Positions 19,556 to 20,059 of a stretch of DNA of 20,059 bases are shown here, in pieces. Under the pieces are notes generated by a model that did no database searches, was not told the DNA's origin, and worked only from the letters and a program-made list of their open reading frames with translations. The stretch comes from a virus: positions 1 through 20,059 of the IMG/VR virus record IMGVR_UViG_3300025099_000196. The stretch is one strand, 5' to 3'. Each line of letters starts with the position of its first letter. The stretch's first letter is position 1. Both the position numbers and the translations under genes were made by a program.

Positions 19556-19584
19556 ATTATATCAAAATATGACCACCTTGTCAA
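19556..19584 (-). promoter_or_regulatory. Consensus sigma-70 promoter for hsp20
   Basis: TTGACA (19584-19579), 17-nt spacer, TATAAT (19561-19556), preceded by AAAAATAGTTC. The sequence AAAAATAGTTCTTGACAA is identical to that at the 16551 promoter. Transcription should begin near 19548. Confidence 0.93.
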
Positions 19585-19594
19585 GAACTATTTT

Positions 19595-19747
19595 TCAGTC
19601 GTCATCAAGTTCGATGATTCCTTGCTCTTCAAAATAGTCTATCGTGTCTGACATACCTCTGTGTTTACCAGCTTGCCAAGCAGTAATTACTGACCACCCG
19701 AAAACACAGAATAAAATGATGTTTAATTCTATCTGAGTAAATTCCAT
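19595..19747 (-). CDS. Small membrane protein, 50 aa
   Basis: The ORF from ATG 19747 to TGA 19595 encodes MEFTQIELNIILFCVFGWSV followed by ITAWQAGKHRGMSDTIDYFE and an acidic tail. It has one N-terminal membrane helix and a cytoplasmic amphipathic helix. I recall similar 50-aa proteins in marine phages, without function. AGGA lies 6 nt upstream of the start. The stop is 10 nt before the -35 box of the hsp20 promoter. Confidence 0.75.
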   Translation of the reverse strand: MEFTQIELNIILFCVFGWSVITAWQAGKHRGMSDTIDYFEEQGIIELDDD

Positions 19748-19779
19748 AAATTTTCCTTATAGTGATTGCCCAATCCCAT

Positions 19780-20059
19780 TTACTTTCCAATATCTTTAAT
19801 GTTATCTTTTGATATTACTTGATACCCACCTTTGTTATACGCAATCGCTACAGTATATCGTTTTGATACTTCGTTTTTATACTGTGTATCTGCCTGAGGT
19901 GTGTATGTCGTGCTATCGAGAGAAGGGTATTTCTGCTGTTCCTCTTTTATCTTTGCTAGCCGCTCTTGCATATGCGCACTAATAGACAGCTCACTACTAC
20001 TAGCGGTGGCTCTCTTACTTGTGCGAAGTGTCTTTCGTTTGCGTCCGCAAGGACTATAG
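19780..20059 (-). CDS. Hypothetical protein, 5' part outside the window
   Basis: The frame ending at TAA 19780 is open to the window edge, so the gene starts beyond 20059. The visible 92 codons read a basic start (YSPCGRKRKTLRTSKRATAS), then a Glu/Lys/Gln-rich helix (MQERLAKIKEEQQKYPS) and a small beta-like end (YTVAIAYNKGGYQVISKDN). An internal ATG at 19971 gives only 63 aa and has no good ribosome site. No family is recognised. Confidence 0.65.
   Translation of the reverse strand, partial: YSPCGRKRKTLRTSKRATASSSELSISAHMQERLAKIKEEQQKYPSLDSTTYTPQADTQYKNEVSKRYTVAIAYNKGGYQVISKDNIKDIGK

Noticed and set aside
1-20059. CRISPR arrays, insertion sequences, integrase or attachment sites
   Set aside because: No regularly spaced repeats, transposase or recombinase motifs, or flanking direct repeats were seen.

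Overview
The window is an AT-rich segment (roughly one third G+C by eye) of a tailed-phage genome. Every gene I accept is on the minus strand and reads from high to low coordinates. Genes are packed end to end with 1-14 nt overlaps (ATGA, TAATG and TAGTG junctions). The cargo (family-A DNA polymerase, CHC2/Toprim primase, DnaB-type helicase, split NAD ligase, glutaredoxin, Hsp20, 2OG-Fe(II) oxygenases, DUF3310- and DUF6356-type proteins, T4-type lysozyme) is typical of uncultivated marine phages. A low-GC marine alphaproteobacterial host such as a Pelagibacterales member would fit, but that is inference. I see no structural genes, terminase, integrase, tRNA, CRISPR array, IS element or phage RNA polymerase.

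Layout in the direction of transcription. (1) 20059-19595: a gene entering from outside the window and a 50-aa membrane protein. (2) 19584-16552: a promoter, a 0.2-kb structured leader, hsp20, a terminator-like hairpin, a tiny membrane ORF, lysozyme, a Cys-rich protein, a holin-like membrane protein, an acyl carrier protein and a 2OG oxygenase lacking the usual Asp ligand. (3) 16551-15116: a promoter driving small proteins, including DUF6356, a secreted two-EF-hand protein and DUF3310. (4) 15112-13995: a promoter, an HTH protein, a large hairpin, a conserved unknown and a PC4-like protein. (5) 13985-10434: a promoter, a conserved phage protein, the catalytic half of an NAD+ DNA ligase, small proteins, a SET-domain protein, an Api92-like protein and a GIY-YIG/T5orf172-like protein. 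(6) 10433-8830: a promoter, the Zn-finger/HhH/BRCT half of the ligase, a tandem-HTH protein and a strong terminator. (7) 8814-1: the replication block (helicase, HTH protein, glutaredoxin, ParB-like protein, primase, DNA polymerase, conserved unknowns), then two adjacent 2OG oxygenases and an SF2 helicase that runs off the left end.

Transcription appears to use host RNA polymerase. Five gene junctions carry TTGACA-17 nt-TATAAT promoters matching sigma-70 consensus at all twelve positions. All five share an A-rich block ending about 3 nt before the -35 box. Two of them place the expected transcription start on the A of the start codon, implying leaderless mRNAs. The most interesting elements are this promoter family, the structured hsp20 leader with a possible H-type pseudoknot, the phage SET protein, the split ligase, and two proteins that share an HTH module.
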